The position numbers were made by a program, and so were the translations under genes. From positions 114,384 through 178,383 of the forward strand of contig CAJTMR010000001.1 in assembly GCA_910577325.1 (NCBI GenBank): a stretch of DNA of 64,000 bases, in the 5' to 3' direction. This DNA is from an uncultured Parabacteroides sp. GTDB taxonomy: Bacteria > Bacteroidota > Bacteroidia > Bacteroidales > Tannerellaceae. The notes beneath the pieces were generated by a model that was not told where the DNA came from, made no database searches, and worked only from the letters and a program-made list of their open reading frames with translations. This document shows positions 7,786-16,648 of this stretch, piece by piece. How positions within the stretch are numbered: the first letter of the stretch is position 1; the number at the start of each line of letters is the position of its first letter.

Positions 7786-9405
7786 ATGAGAAAGATCCTT
7801 TTCTATTTCAGCCTCCTTCTCTTCCTGCAAACAGCCTTTGCAGCCGATAGTTTATTTGTCAGAAAGCCGCAGATCCCGATTCTGATCGACCGGACAGACA
7901 ATATCCTGGTGGAAATGCGTATACAGGCACACAAAGGAGATGTACTCAACAAACTATCCCTGCAATTCAAAGAGGGGATCGATTTGAACGATATAAAAGC
8001 TTTACGTCTTTTCTATAGCGGAACAGAAGCAACTTCCCGGAAGGGAAAGCATTATCGTCCGGTTTCTTATATCTCCAGCTATGCGGAAGGTAAAACAAAA
8101 GTTGCCAATCCCTCCTACTCCGTGAAACAGAGCGAGGTGACGGATATCGCCCATGTCGTGACCTTCACCAGCAACCAGCCGATGGTGGAAGGAATCAATT
8201 ATTACTGGGTCAGTATCGAGATGAAGCCTGAGGCTTCCCTACTGACTACCTTTACCGTACAAATGCCGATAGCGGAAATCAATAACATGCCGGCGACAAT
8301 CGTGTGGGACGGCAAGTCGGATGTCCGCCGCATGGGAATCGGTGTCCGCCATGCCGGTGACGACGGAGCCGCAGCCTACCGTATTCCGGGACTGGTAACG
8401 ACCAATAACGGGACACTTTTGGGCGTGTACGATATCCGCTACAACAGCAGCGTGGACTTGCAGGAAATGGTCGACATAGGGGTAAGCCGCAGCACCGACA
8501 AGGGACAGACCTGGGAACCGATGCGCGTAGCGATGACGTTCGGCGAAACGGGCGGCCTGCCTCACGCACAGAACGGTGTAGGCGACCCGTCTATCCTGGT
8601 AGATGAAAAGACAAATACGATCTGGATCGTTGCCGCCTGGACGCACGGCATGGGAAACGGACGGGCATGGTGGAACTCCATGCCGGGCATGGAACCGGAC
8701 AATACAGCACAACTGATGCTTGTCAAAAGCGAAGACGACGGTAAGACCTGGAGCCAGCCGATCAACATCACTCCGCAGGTGAAAGATCCTTCCTGGTACT
8801 TCCTGCTGCAAGGACCGGGGCGGGGTATCACGATGAAAGACGGGACCCTGGTTTTCCCTATACAGTTCATCGATTCCACCCGCGTACCGAATGCCGGCAT
8901 CATGTACAGCAAAGACCGTGGAACCACCTGGCATCTGCATAACCTGGCACGCACGAACACGACCGAGGCACAGGTCGCTGAAATCGAACCGGGTGTCCTG
9001 ATGCTGAACATGCGTGACAACCGGGGAGGCAGCCGCGCCGTGGCCACCACCCGTGACCTGGGCAAGACCTGGCACGAACATCCCTCCAGCCGCAGCGCCC
9101 TGCAGGAACCGGTTTGTATGGCAAGCCTCATACATGTGGATGCCAAGGATAATATCACGGGAAAAGACCTGCTGATCTTCTCTAATCCGAACACGACGAA
9201 AGGACGTAACCATATCACCATAAAGGTTAGTACGGACGGAGGCATGACTTGGCCGCTCTCCAATCAGGTGACACTGGACGAAGACGAAAGCTGGGGTTAT
9301 TCCTGCCTGTCCATGATCGACAAGGAGACGGTCGGCATCTTCTACGAATCGAGTGTCGCCCACATGACTTTCCAGGCTGTCAAACTGACCGATCTGGTCA
9401 AATAG
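7786..9405 (+). CDS. nanH: Exported sialidase (GH33)
   Basis: 539 residues with a signal peptide ending near FLQTAFA. The first 150 residues form the N-terminal carbohydrate-binding-type domain found in Bacteroidetes sialidases. The catalytic six-bladed propeller then starts with the YRIP motif (Arg199-Ile-Pro). Five Asp-box sequences of the S-x-D-x-G-x-T-W kind follow (STDKGQTW, SEDDGKTW, SKDRGTTW, TRDLGKTW, STDGGMTW). The late SWGYSCLS segment supplies the likely nucleophilic Tyr. It releases terminal sialic acid from host or dietary glycans in the periplasm or at the cell surface. The GH20 gene begins 6 bp after its stop, so the two are translated from one message. Confidence 0.95.
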   Translation: MRKILFYFSLLLFLQTAFAADSLFVRKPQIPILIDRTDNILVEMRIQAHKGDVLNKLSLQFKEGIDLNDIKALRLFYSGTEATSRKGKHYRPVSYISSYAEGKTKVANPSYSVKQSEVTDIAHVVTFTSNQPMVEGINYYWVSIEMKPEASLLTTFTVQMPIAEINNMPATIVWDGKSDVRRMGIGVRHAGDDGAAAYRIPGLVTTNNGTLLGVYDIRYNSSVDLQEMVDIGVSRSTDKGQTWEPMRVAMTFGETGGLPHAQNGVGDPSILVDEKTNTIWIVAAWTHGMGNGRAWWNSMPGMEPDNTAQLMLVKSEDDGKTWSQPINITPQVKDPSWYFLLQGPGRGITMKDGTLVFPIQFIDSTRVPNAGIMYSKDRGTTWHLHNLARTNTTEAQVAEIEPGVLMLNMRDNRGGSRAVATTRDLGKTWHEHPSSRSALQEPVCMASLIHVDAKDNITGKDLLIFSNPNTTKGRNHITIKVSTDGGMTWPLSNQVTLDEDESWGYSCLSMIDKETVGIFYESSVAHMTFQAVKLTDLVK

Positions 9406-9411
9406 TCTTGT

Positions 9412-11421
9412 ATGAAACGCATACTGTTCATATTGATAAGTTTATATGTAGGGATATTGGCCGCCAGTGCAGCCGGTATCCCTCATTTGCTCCCTTGGCC
9501 GCAGAAAGTGACATGGAACGGGAAAAAGTTTCAATATAGGGGAACTTTTGTTTCCCTTACGGAAAACTTTTGTTCCATAGGCATGAAACAACCGGCAGGC
9601 AATAAGATAGCAGGTAACCCGTCAAACCATCCGGCACTCTCGGTCAAATGGGTCGAGGATTTTCCCGATATCCCTCTCAATCGTGACGAAGCCTATAAAC
9701 TACGTGTCACGTCAAAAGGAATAGAGATCGAAGCCATCACCGAAACGGGTGTTTACAGGGCGATCCAGACGTTACGCCAACTGACGGAAAAGAAAGGCAA
9801 CGGCATTGCAATCACCGGATGCGAGATCACCGACTGGCCCGCCTTCCGCATCCGCGGCTTCATGCAGGATGTGGGACGCACTTATATCCCGGTGGACGAG
9901 TTGAAACGGGAAATAGCGATCTTGGCACGTTACAAGATAAATGTCTTCCATTGGCATCTGACGGAAAACCAGGCATGGCGCCTGCAAAGCAAGGTGTTCC
10001 CGATGCTAAACGACAGCGTCAACACAACCCGACAACCGGGAAAATACTATACGCTGGAAGAGGCACGGGAATTGGCCTCTTTCTGCAAACAGCATCATGT
10101 ACTGCTGATCCCGGAGATCGACATGCCGGGACACAGTGCTGCTTTCGTCCGTACTTTCCGCCATGACATGCAAAGCCCGGAAGGGATAAAGATATTAAAA
10201 CTCCTGATCGACGAGGTTTGCGAAACGTTCGATGTTCCTTACCTGCATATCGGGACAGACGAGGTGCAGTTCACCAATCCGGATTTCGTACCCGAAATGG
10301 TCGCTTATGTCCGCTCCAAAGGTAAAAAGGTGATCTCCTGGAATCCGGGATGGAGCTACAAGCCGGGAGAGATCGACATGACACATCTGTGGAGCTACCG
10401 GGGAAAAGCCCAGAAAGGGATTCCGGCGATCGACTCCCGTTTCCACTATCTGAACCATTTCGACACGTTTGCCGATCTCTTCGCCCTCTACAACAGCCGT
10501 ATCTACAACGAGCCGCAGGGCAGCGATAATCTGGCAGGCACAATCCTGGCGATCTGGAACGACCGGATAATCCAACCGGAAACCGATATCATCAAACAAA
10601 ATAATTTCTACCCGAATATGCTCGCCATAGCTGAACGCGCATGGAGAGGGGGCGGATATGAATATTTTGACAAGCAAGGAACGGTTTTACCATCGGAAGG
10701 CAGCGAAGCGTTCAAAGCTTTCGCCAATTTCGAAAACCGCCTGCTATGGCATAAGGAACATTGTTTCGGAGGATATCCGTTCGCTTACGTCAAACAGACG
10801 AACGTCAGGTGGCGCATTACGGACGCGTTCCCGAACCAAGGCAACCTGACGGCATCATTTCCACCCGAAAAGGAGTTGAAATCCCACTATACATACGATA
10901 ACAAGACGTACGGGACACAGGATGCGACCGGCGCAGGCATCTACCTCCGCCATGTCTGGGGAACGCTTGTCCCGAGTCTCTACAAAGAGCCGCAAGAGAA
11001 CCGTACGGCGTATGCCTGGACCTGGGTCTACTCGCCGAAAGAACAGGATGTAGGCGCTTGGATAGAGTTCCAGAACTACAGCCGTTCGGAAATGGACTTG
11101 CCGCCGCTTCCGGGAAAATGGGATTACCGGGAAAGCCGGGTGTGGGTCAACGACCGGGAAATTCCGCCTCCGGTATGGACAGCCACGCACCGGATCAAAT
11201 CCAACGAGGTGCTGCTCGGCAACGAGAACTGTGTCGTGCGTCCTCCCATACCTGTCCATCTGCAAAAAGGATGGAACAAAGTATTCATGAAACTTCCGGT
11301 CGGAAAGTTCACCGCGCCCGAAATCCGCTTGTCAAAGTGGATGTTCACATTCGTATTTGTCACACCGGATGGCGAGAAGGCTGTGGACGGCCTGGTCTAT
11401 TCACCCGATAAGAAACGATAA
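9412..11421 (+). CDS. Exported GH20 beta-N-acetylhexosaminidase
   Basis: 669 residues with a signal peptide (MKRILFILISL...ASA), an N-terminal GH20b-type domain and the GH20 barrel. Typical barrel segments are FHWHLTENQAWRL and PEIDMPGHSA. The catalytic Asp-Glu pair is Asp283-Glu284 in HIGTDEV, where most relatives have HIGGDE; the acid/base pair is kept. The enzyme would remove GlcNAc or GalNAc exposed after sialidase action. About 200 C-terminal residues form an extra beta-rich domain. Residues 39-61 are encoded by three tandem 22-bp repeat units that also occur between glyS and lpdA, an unusual case of a repeat inside an enzyme gene. The next gene starts 4 bp after its stop. Confidence 0.92.
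   Translation: MKRILFILISLYVGILAASAAGIPHLLPWPQKVTWNGKKFQYRGTFVSLTENFCSIGMKQPAGNKIAGNPSNHPALSVKWVEDFPDIPLNRDEAYKLRVTSKGIEIEAITETGVYRAIQTLRQLTEKKGNGIAITGCEITDWPAFRIRGFMQDVGRTYIPVDELKREIAILARYKINVFHWHLTENQAWRLQSKVFPMLNDSVNTTRQPGKYYTLEEARELASFCKQHHVLLIPEIDMPGHSAAFVRTFRHDMQSPEGIKILKLLIDEVCETFDVPYLHIGTDEVQFTNPDFVPEMVAYVRSKGKKVISWNPGWSYKPGEIDMTHLWSYRGKAQKGIPAIDSRFHYLNHFDTFADLFALYNSRIYNEPQGSDNLAGTILAIWNDRIIQPETDIIKQNNFYPNMLAIAERAWRGGGYEYFDKQGTVLPSEGSEAFKAFANFENRLLWHKEHCFGGYPFAYVKQTNVRWRITDAFPNQGNLTASFPPEKELKSHYTYDNKTYGTQDATGAGIYLRHVWGTLVPSLYKEPQENRTAYAWTWVYSPKEQDVGAWIEFQNYSRSEMDLPPLPGKWDYRESRVWVNDREIPPPVWTATHRIKSNEVLLGNENCVVRPPIPVHLQKGWNKVFMKLPVGKFTAPEIRLSKWMFTFVFVTPDGEKAVDGLVYSPDKKR
9528..9593. repeat. 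Three 22-bp mini-hairpin repeat units inside the GH20 coding sequence
   Basis: Units start at 9528, 9550 and 9572. Each has the plan GTTTC (or GTTCC), 8 variable bases, then GGAAC, AAAAC or GAAAC, joined by TTTT. The third unit, GTTCCATAGGCATGAAAC at 9572-9589, is identical over 18 nt to the reverse complement of 63496-63513 between glyS and lpdA. Because 22 is not a multiple of 3, the three units are read in three different frames. Confidence 0.85.
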
Positions 11422-11425
11422 GCAA

Positions 11426-14400
11426 ATGAAAAAGATCCTGCTCTGTTTATTCATCGTATTAAGTGCCACGATCCAGGCGCAAAAGATCAAGGTAGCCTGT
11501 ATCGGTAACAGTGTAACGTATGGTCACGGAATTGAGGACCGCAAAAAGAACAGTTATCCCGCCCAGCTCCAACGGATGTTGGGCAACGGATACGAAGTCG
11601 CTAATTTCGGGAAAAGCGGAGCGACGCTATTGCGAAGGGGACACCGTCCCTACAATGAGCAGGAGGAATGCAAGGCCGCCCTCGACTTTGCCGCCGACCG
11701 GGTCGTCATCCATCTCGGACTGAACGACACCGACCCGCGCGACTGGCCGAATTACCGGGATGACTTCACGAAAGATTATCTGACCCTGATCGATGCTTTC
11801 CGGCAAGCGAACCCGAAGTGTGAAATATGGATCTGCCGCCTGACGCCGATCTCCCACCGTCACACGCGTTTCAAATCGGGTACACGCGACTGGTACTGGC
11901 AGGTACAACAAAACATCGAAGATATCGCAGCACTCGCCCATACCGGGCTGATCGACCTACAGGCGGGACTGTACGATCGTCCCGACCTCTTGCCCGACGC
12001 CTTGCATCCCACAGCCGAAGGAGCCGGAATCATCGCACGGACAGTCTGCCGGGCATTGACCGGAGATTACGGTGGCCTTCAAATGCCCGTGACCTATTCG
12101 GACAATATGGTACTCCAACGGGAGAAACCGCTCCGGATAGCCGGGACAGCCAATGCCGGGGAAAAAGTGACGGTCGGCATCGCCGGGCAGAAAAGCGAAA
12201 CGGTAACGGCTCCGGACGGGAAATGGTCGGTCATCCTGCCACCGATGAAGGCAGGAGGGCCGTACACGTTGAGCATCTCCGCCGCATCCGGAAAACGGGA
12301 TTATACGAATGTCCTGATCGGCGAAGTATGGCTTTGCTCCGGCCAGTCGAATATGGCGTTCCAAGTGAGCAGTGCCGTCGACAGCCAACGAAAGGCTTTT
12401 CTGGAATTTGCAGCAAGGAAACCGCAAATCCGCCTTTTCGATATGAAACCACGTTGGCTGACAAATGCAGTGGAATGGGACATTTCGACACTGGACTCCC
12501 TCAACAGGCTCCAATATTACCGGGATACCGAATGGAAGGAATGCAACGAAGAGACGGCGAATCGTTTCTCCGCTATCGCCTTTGCGTTCGGGCAGATGTT
12601 GTCAGACAGCTTACAGGTTCCGGTCGGACTGATCCTGAACGCCATAGGCGGTTCACCGGCAGAAGCCTGGATAGACCGCAAGACGCTGGAATTCGAGTTT
12701 CCTGACATCCTCTACGACTGGAAACAGAATGATTTCATCCAAGACTGGGCGCGGGAACGCGCCGCCCTCAACATCCGGAAATCGGCGAACAAACAGCAAC
12801 GACATCCTTATGAGCCTTGTTACTTATACGAAGCCGGCATCCAGCCGCTCGAAAAATTCCCGATACGGGGGATTATCTGGTATCAGGGAGAATCGAACGC
12901 CCACAACATAGAAGCGCATGAGAGACTGTTCCATCTGCTGGCTAAAAACTGGCGGGAGAACTGGGCGGAAGAATTGCCTTTCTATTATGTGCAACTATCC
13001 AGCATCGACCGTCCCAGCTGGCCTTGGTTCCGGGACAGCCAACGCCGGATGCTCCAATCGATCTCCAACAGCGGCATGGCGGTCAGCAGCGACCACGGCG
13101 ACTCCCTGGATGTCCACCCGCGCCACAAACGGGAGATAGGAGAACGCCTCGCTCGCTGGGCGCTCAACAAGACATACGGGCACGAGATCCTTCCTTCCGG
13201 CCCGCTCTACCGCTCGGTGACATTCAAGGACGGCGCCGCCTATGTCACATTCGATTACGGAAAAGGCATGCACAGTTCTGACGGCGACCGGCTGCGCACG
13301 TTCGAGATAGCCGAACACGACGGTTTATTCGTCCCCGCAGAGGCACAAATCATCGATGGAAAGACCGTAAAAGCATGGAGCAGCCAAATCCGGAACCCGA
13401 AATTCGTCCGTTACGGCTGGCAACCTTTCACCCGTGCCAATTTAGTGAACGAAGCGGGGCTTCCGGCTTCGACATTCCGTTCGGAAGCAGCTCCGGTCAG
13501 CTGGTTCCGGTTGCCCGATCTGCCGGGCTCGGATGGCAAGCCGGCTCTCGGAGTCTCCGCTCCGTTTACCGGTGTCAGTAACGGGCAGTTGATCGTGGCC
13601 GGAGGGTGTAACTTTCCTGGCAAACCAGCGTCCGAAGGGGGTACAAAAGAATACTACAGCGATATATACGCATTAGATATGGCTAACCAATCTCCCACCG
13701 GATGGAGGAGGATCGGCAGACTGCCATTGCCGCTTGCCTACGGGGCATCGGTCACAACACCCGAAGGGATCGTATGGATTGGAGGAAATAACCGGAAAGG
13801 AGCTTCCAAACAGGTCTTTTTCCTGAATTGGGACAGGGAAAAGCAGCAATTGCATATCTCAAAGTTGCCTTCACTCCCTATGCCGATGGATAACCTGTCG
13901 GCCGCATACGCCGACGGTTGCTTGTATGTCGCCGGAGGTAACAGCGAGTTGCGAACGACAATAGATAAAGGCGGTTCACGAATTGCCCCTACAAACCTGC
14001 TCTTTTCATTGCAGCTAACGCCATCGCATCAAAAAGAATGGGTACGGCTGCCGGATTTTCCCGGACCTGCCCGCGTACAGCCCGTCCTGGCAGCCCAGCA
14101 ATCCGGGGACGGCGTACGACTCTATCTGGCTGGCGGTTTCCAGCCGGCAGCCACCCGTCAGGAAGCCATTGTCTGTACAGATATGCTTTCTTATCATCCG
14201 AAGACAAAACAGTGGAGAAATGAAGGATTCCTACCTTCTTTAGCAGACGGTTCCCACCGTACCGTTACAGGAGGTTGCGCCATCGCATCAGGCGATAGCT
14301 CCATCCTGCTGGCAGGAGGCGTGAACTACGACCGTTTCCGGGACGCTCTTAACCACCCTCAACCGGATTATCTGCTACATCCTGCCGACTGGTACAAGTT

Positions 14401-14590
14401 CAATACCTCCCTGCTGCAATACAATACTTTCACAAAACGCTGGACCCACTTAGGCGACTACGAAGAACCGGCACGTGCCGGAGCCGGCATCGCAAACAAC
14501 GCCAACACGGTAATCATAATCGGCGGAGAACTAAAGCCGGGCATCCGCACGCCGGAGGTCAATGCTTTTGAACTGACACGCCATCCCTGA
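11426..14590 (+). CDS. NanS-NanM fusion: two-domain sialate O-acetylesterase joined to a kelch mutarotase
   Basis: The chosen ATG lies 4 bp after the GH20 stop and opens a clean signal peptide (MKKILLCLFIVLSATIQAQ), giving 1054 residues; an in-frame ATG at 11357 would lie inside the GH20 gene. Domain 1 (about 20-215) is an SGNH hydrolase with GNS (Ser29), Asn100 in GLNDT and Asp191/His194 in DALHP. Domain 2 (about 220-680) is a SASA-type sialate O-acetylesterase with Ser308 in GQSNM, the WYQGES segment (485-490) and His564 in DVHP. Domain 3 (about 690-1054) is a cyclically permuted kelch propeller like NanM, the N-acetylneuraminate mutarotase, with repeated VAGG, IGG and LAGG blade ends. Tannerella forsythia has adjacent NanS and NanM genes; here they form one exported chain. 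All three catalytic sites look intact. Confidence 0.9.
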   Translation: MKKILLCLFIVLSATIQAQKIKVACIGNSVTYGHGIEDRKKNSYPAQLQRMLGNGYEVANFGKSGATLLRRGHRPYNEQEECKAALDFAADRVVIHLGLNDTDPRDWPNYRDDFTKDYLTLIDAFRQANPKCEIWICRLTPISHRHTRFKSGTRDWYWQVQQNIEDIAALAHTGLIDLQAGLYDRPDLLPDALHPTAEGAGIIARTVCRALTGDYGGLQMPVTYSDNMVLQREKPLRIAGTANAGEKVTVGIAGQKSETVTAPDGKWSVILPPMKAGGPYTLSISAASGKRDYTNVLIGEVWLCSGQSNMAFQVSSAVDSQRKAFLEFAARKPQIRLFDMKPRWLTNAVEWDISTLDSLNRLQYYRDTEWKECNEETANRFSAIAFAFGQMLSDSLQVPVGLILNAIGGSPAEAWIDRKTLEFEFPDILYDWKQNDFIQDWARERAALNIRKSANKQQRHPYEPCYLYEAGIQPLEKFPIRGIIWYQGESNAHNIEAHERLFHLLAKNWRENWAEELPFYYVQLSSIDRPSWPWFRDSQRRMLQSISNSGMAVSSDHGDSLDVHPRHKREIGERLARWALNKTYGHEILPSGPLYRSVTFKDGAAYVTFDYGKGMHSSDGDRLRTFEIAEHDGLFVPAEAQIIDGKTVKAWSSQIRNPKFVRYGWQPFTRANLVNEAGLPASTFRSEAAPVSWFRLPDLPGSDGKPALGVSAPFTGVSNGQLIVAGGCNFPGKPASEGGTKEYYSDIYALDMANQSPTGWRRIGRLPLPLAYGASVTTPEGIVWIGGNNRKGASKQVFFLNWDREKQQLHISKLPSLPMPMDNLSAAYADGCLYVAGGNSELRTTIDKGGSRIAPTNLLFSLQLTPSHQKEWVRLPDFPGPARVQPVLAAQQSGDGVRLYLAGGFQPAATRQEAIVCTDMLSYHPKTKQWRNEGFLPSLADGSHRTVTGGCAIASGDSSILLAGGVNYDRFRDALNHPQPDYLLHPADWYKFNTSLLQYNTFTKRWTHLGDYEEPARAGAGIANNANTVIIIGGELKPGIRTPEVNAFELTRHP

Positions 14591-14591
14591 C

Positions 14592-15191
14592 TCACACCAA
14601 AGCCAGCTTACGAATATTCGCATCCCAAACCGGTTCCGAATAAATCAGTGCAACAGCTTCGGCCGGGGTAGAGGCGACTGCCCAAAGTCCTGTATGTTGC
14701 GGGCGCATGAAATGCTCGTCGACGGCTCTGCGGAACATTTCCAAAAGGGGATCGAAATAGCCGTTTATGTTCAGGATGACAATCGGGTTGAAATACAAGC
14801 CTAACTGTTTCCAGGTGATGACTTCCAACAATTCTTCGAGAGTACCGCATCCGCCCGGAAGGGCAATCACAGCATCCGAAAGGTCGGCCATCCGTTGTTT
14901 GCGTTCATGCATATTATCGACCTCGACCAGATCGGTTAACTCCTTGTGACACCAATCCTGTTCCACCATAAAACGGGGGATAACGCCCGTAACCGTTCCA
15001 CCGGCGGCCAGCGTAGCATCCGACACGGCACACATCAGTCCGGTATTTCCCGCGCCGTTGATTACCCGCAGGTTCCGTTCGCCCAACAAACGCCCCAACT
15101 CGGCTGCCGCCTCTCGATAGGCAGGAGCTACCTGCGTGCTGGAAGCACAATACACGCAGACAGAGCCGATCTTGTTTCTTTCTTTTTCCAT
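14592..15191 (-). CDS. LOG-family (TIGR00730) nucleoside-5'-monophosphate phosphoribohydrolase
   Basis: 199 residues with the diagnostic PGGCGTLEELLE motif and a Rossmann-like start (GSVCVYCASS). LOG proteins hydrolyse cytokinin-type or purine nucleoside monophosphates to free base and ribose 5-phosphate, and in bacteria often act in nucleotide salvage. The start codon overlaps the stop of the upstream TIGR02757 gene (TAATG), so it is the last gene of a minus-strand operon. It converges on the sialic acid cluster with a single base between the two stop codons, leaving no room for a terminator. Confidence 0.9.
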   Translation of the reverse strand: MEKERNKIGSVCVYCASSTQVAPAYREAAAELGRLLGERNLRVINGAGNTGLMCAVSDATLAAGGTVTGVIPRFMVEQDWCHKELTDLVEVDNMHERKQRMADLSDAVIALPGGCGTLEELLEVITWKQLGLYFNPIVILNINGYFDPLLEMFRRAVDEHFMRPQHTGLWAVASTPAEAVALIYSEPVWDANIRKLALV

Positions 15192-15937
15192 TACTCTTTC
15201 CTTTTATTTATATCATATCCGAACAAAGCGAAATCACCCAGGCAGGGATCATCCGGGAAGATATGCGACAGGGCCTCGGTTATCTCAAGCGCCGTTTTCA
15301 AGGTGGCTGATCGTTGCTGCGTCAAGCCGAGTTCCAATGAAATCTGGTGAACATGCGTGTCCAGCGGGATAATCAACTGGCGGGGATGAAAAGCAGTCTG
15401 CCAAATTCCGAAATCGACGATTCCATCCGTCCGGATCATCCATCGAAGGAACATAGCCAAACGTTTACAGGCAGAAGCGCCGTTCATCACCGGAATGCCG
15501 TTTATGCCGGAAAAGACATCCTGCAACTTAAGAACCGGATTCGGGTAGGGACTTACAGCCAATGCGTCTTCCAGCGATTCATACCGCCCATATATCTCTT
15601 TCAACCGGTCACAGAGAGCACACAGGTCCGAATGTGTATAAAAGCGGTAAAACGTATCGCGCTTGCCGGCCGGGACATCCGAAACCAGTTCCCGATACCG
15701 CCCGGACAATATCCATTCGTAAGGGCTTCCGCCCATCCGGCCATGCAACCAATCCGCCTTACAGAGAATCAGCTCCCGGCGTCCATAGGAGATCCAGGAA
15801 GTGATAAAAGCGGATATTTCGATATCCCGTTTTTCTGTAAACCGATGGGGGAACCGAACCGGGTCATCGGGTATAAAAGACTTCACATTATAAGTTCCGG
15901 CCCATTCCTTCAATTTCGCTTTCAGTTGTTTGTCCAT
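15191..15937 (-). CDS. TIGR02757 / DUF2400 family protein
   Basis: 248 residues matching the TIGR02757 family by its conserved ISAFITSWISYGRRE segment near the N-terminus and the LIIPLDTHVHQISLELGL segment near residue 203. The latter resembles helix-hairpin-helix DNA glycosylase-like folds, but no biochemical function is known to me. The gene sits between an AlkD-like DNA glycosylase gene (3 bp gap) and the LOG gene (1-base overlap). Such tight packing with a base-excision enzyme makes a nucleic-acid role plausible, which is inference from context. Confidence 0.8.
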   Translation of the reverse strand: MDKQLKAKLKEWAGTYNVKSFIPDDPVRFPHRFTEKRDIEISAFITSWISYGRRELILCKADWLHGRMGGSPYEWILSGRYRELVSDVPAGKRDTFYRFYTHSDLCALCDRLKEIYGRYESLEDALAVSPYPNPVLKLQDVFSGINGIPVMNGASACKRLAMFLRWMIRTDGIVDFGIWQTAFHPRQLIIPLDTHVHQISLELGLTQQRSATLKTALEITEALSHIFPDDPCLGDFALFGYDINKRKE

Positions 15938-15940
15938 CTC

Positions 15941-16648
15941 TTATTTCATCTTTAAGAAATACTGGCGCCGGTCTTCGGGATAATGCTCGATGGCATAGCG
16001 GAGAGCCGTACGCGGAAGCTGTGTCGCATAACGTTCCAGAAAGTCGGTGAGAGTATCCCGGTCTCTTTTGCCCACCTCACGGAGCATCCAGCCTACGGCT
16101 TTATGCATCAAGTCATGCTTATGCGTCATCAACCGTTCGGCCAAAGCCAATGTATCGGTAAAATCCGAACGGCGGATAAAGGCCCAGGTACAGACGATCG
16201 AAATCCGCTGTTCCCAAAGGTTATCGCTGGCAGCCAGTTCATACAGGACGGAACGGTCCCGGTCCACTAAATATTCGCCGACAATATCCCGGCAGGATAA
16301 ATCCACCAAATCCCAATTATTGCAGCGGCGGGTATTTTTCAAATAAAAACGATACATCTTTTCCCGTTCAGCTTCCGAAGTCTTCCTATCCTGGAAACGA
16401 TAGACCAGGACCAACAGAGCACAAAGGCGAGCCTCATGCCAGGGACTATCCAGCAGGCGTTGCAATTCATCGAAAGGCATCGCTTTGTTGGCCTTGGCTA
16501 TGCTGCGGGTTTGCGGGACAACGACTCCTAAAAAGCGGTCGCCTTCGCCATATTGCCCCGGTCCGGTCTTGAAAAACCGGCTCAGATGGACGGCTTTTTC
16601 GGGTGAACCGACCGATTGCAGTTCACCCAGCACAAACTCCGCCGTCAT
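15941..16648 (-). CDS. AlkD-like DNA alkylation repair protein
   Basis: 235 residues, all-helical HEAT-like repeats of the DNA alkylation repair (AlkC/AlkD) superfamily. The VPQTRSIAKA, SPWHEARLCALL and CNNWDLVDLSC segments are characteristic; Trp in NNWDLVD and Arg in WEQRIS line the DNA groove in AlkD. The family removes N3- and N7-alkylated purines without base flipping. Its first 4 bp overlap the end of the upstream dehydrogenase gene, so it is the second gene of that operon. Confidence 0.88.
   Translation of the reverse strand: MTAEFVLGELQSVGSPEKAVHLSRFFKTGPGQYGEGDRFLGVVVPQTRSIAKANKAMPFDELQRLLDSPWHEARLCALLVLVYRFQDRKTSEAEREKMYRFYLKNTRRCNNWDLVDLSCRDIVGEYLVDRDRSVLYELAASDNLWEQRISIVCTWAFIRRSDFTDTLALAERLMTHKHDLMHKAVGWMLREVGKRDRDTLTDFLERYATQLPRTALRYAIEHYPEDRRQYFLKMK

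Noticed and set aside
8239..9363. 374-residue open frame opposite the sialidase gene
   Set aside because: It is fully antisense to a clear GH33 enzyme, has no recognisable domain and arises from the codon pattern of the real gene.
11357..11425. Upstream in-frame start for the NanS-NanM fusion
   Set aside because: It lies inside the GH20 gene and adds 23 residues in front of a clean signal peptide.
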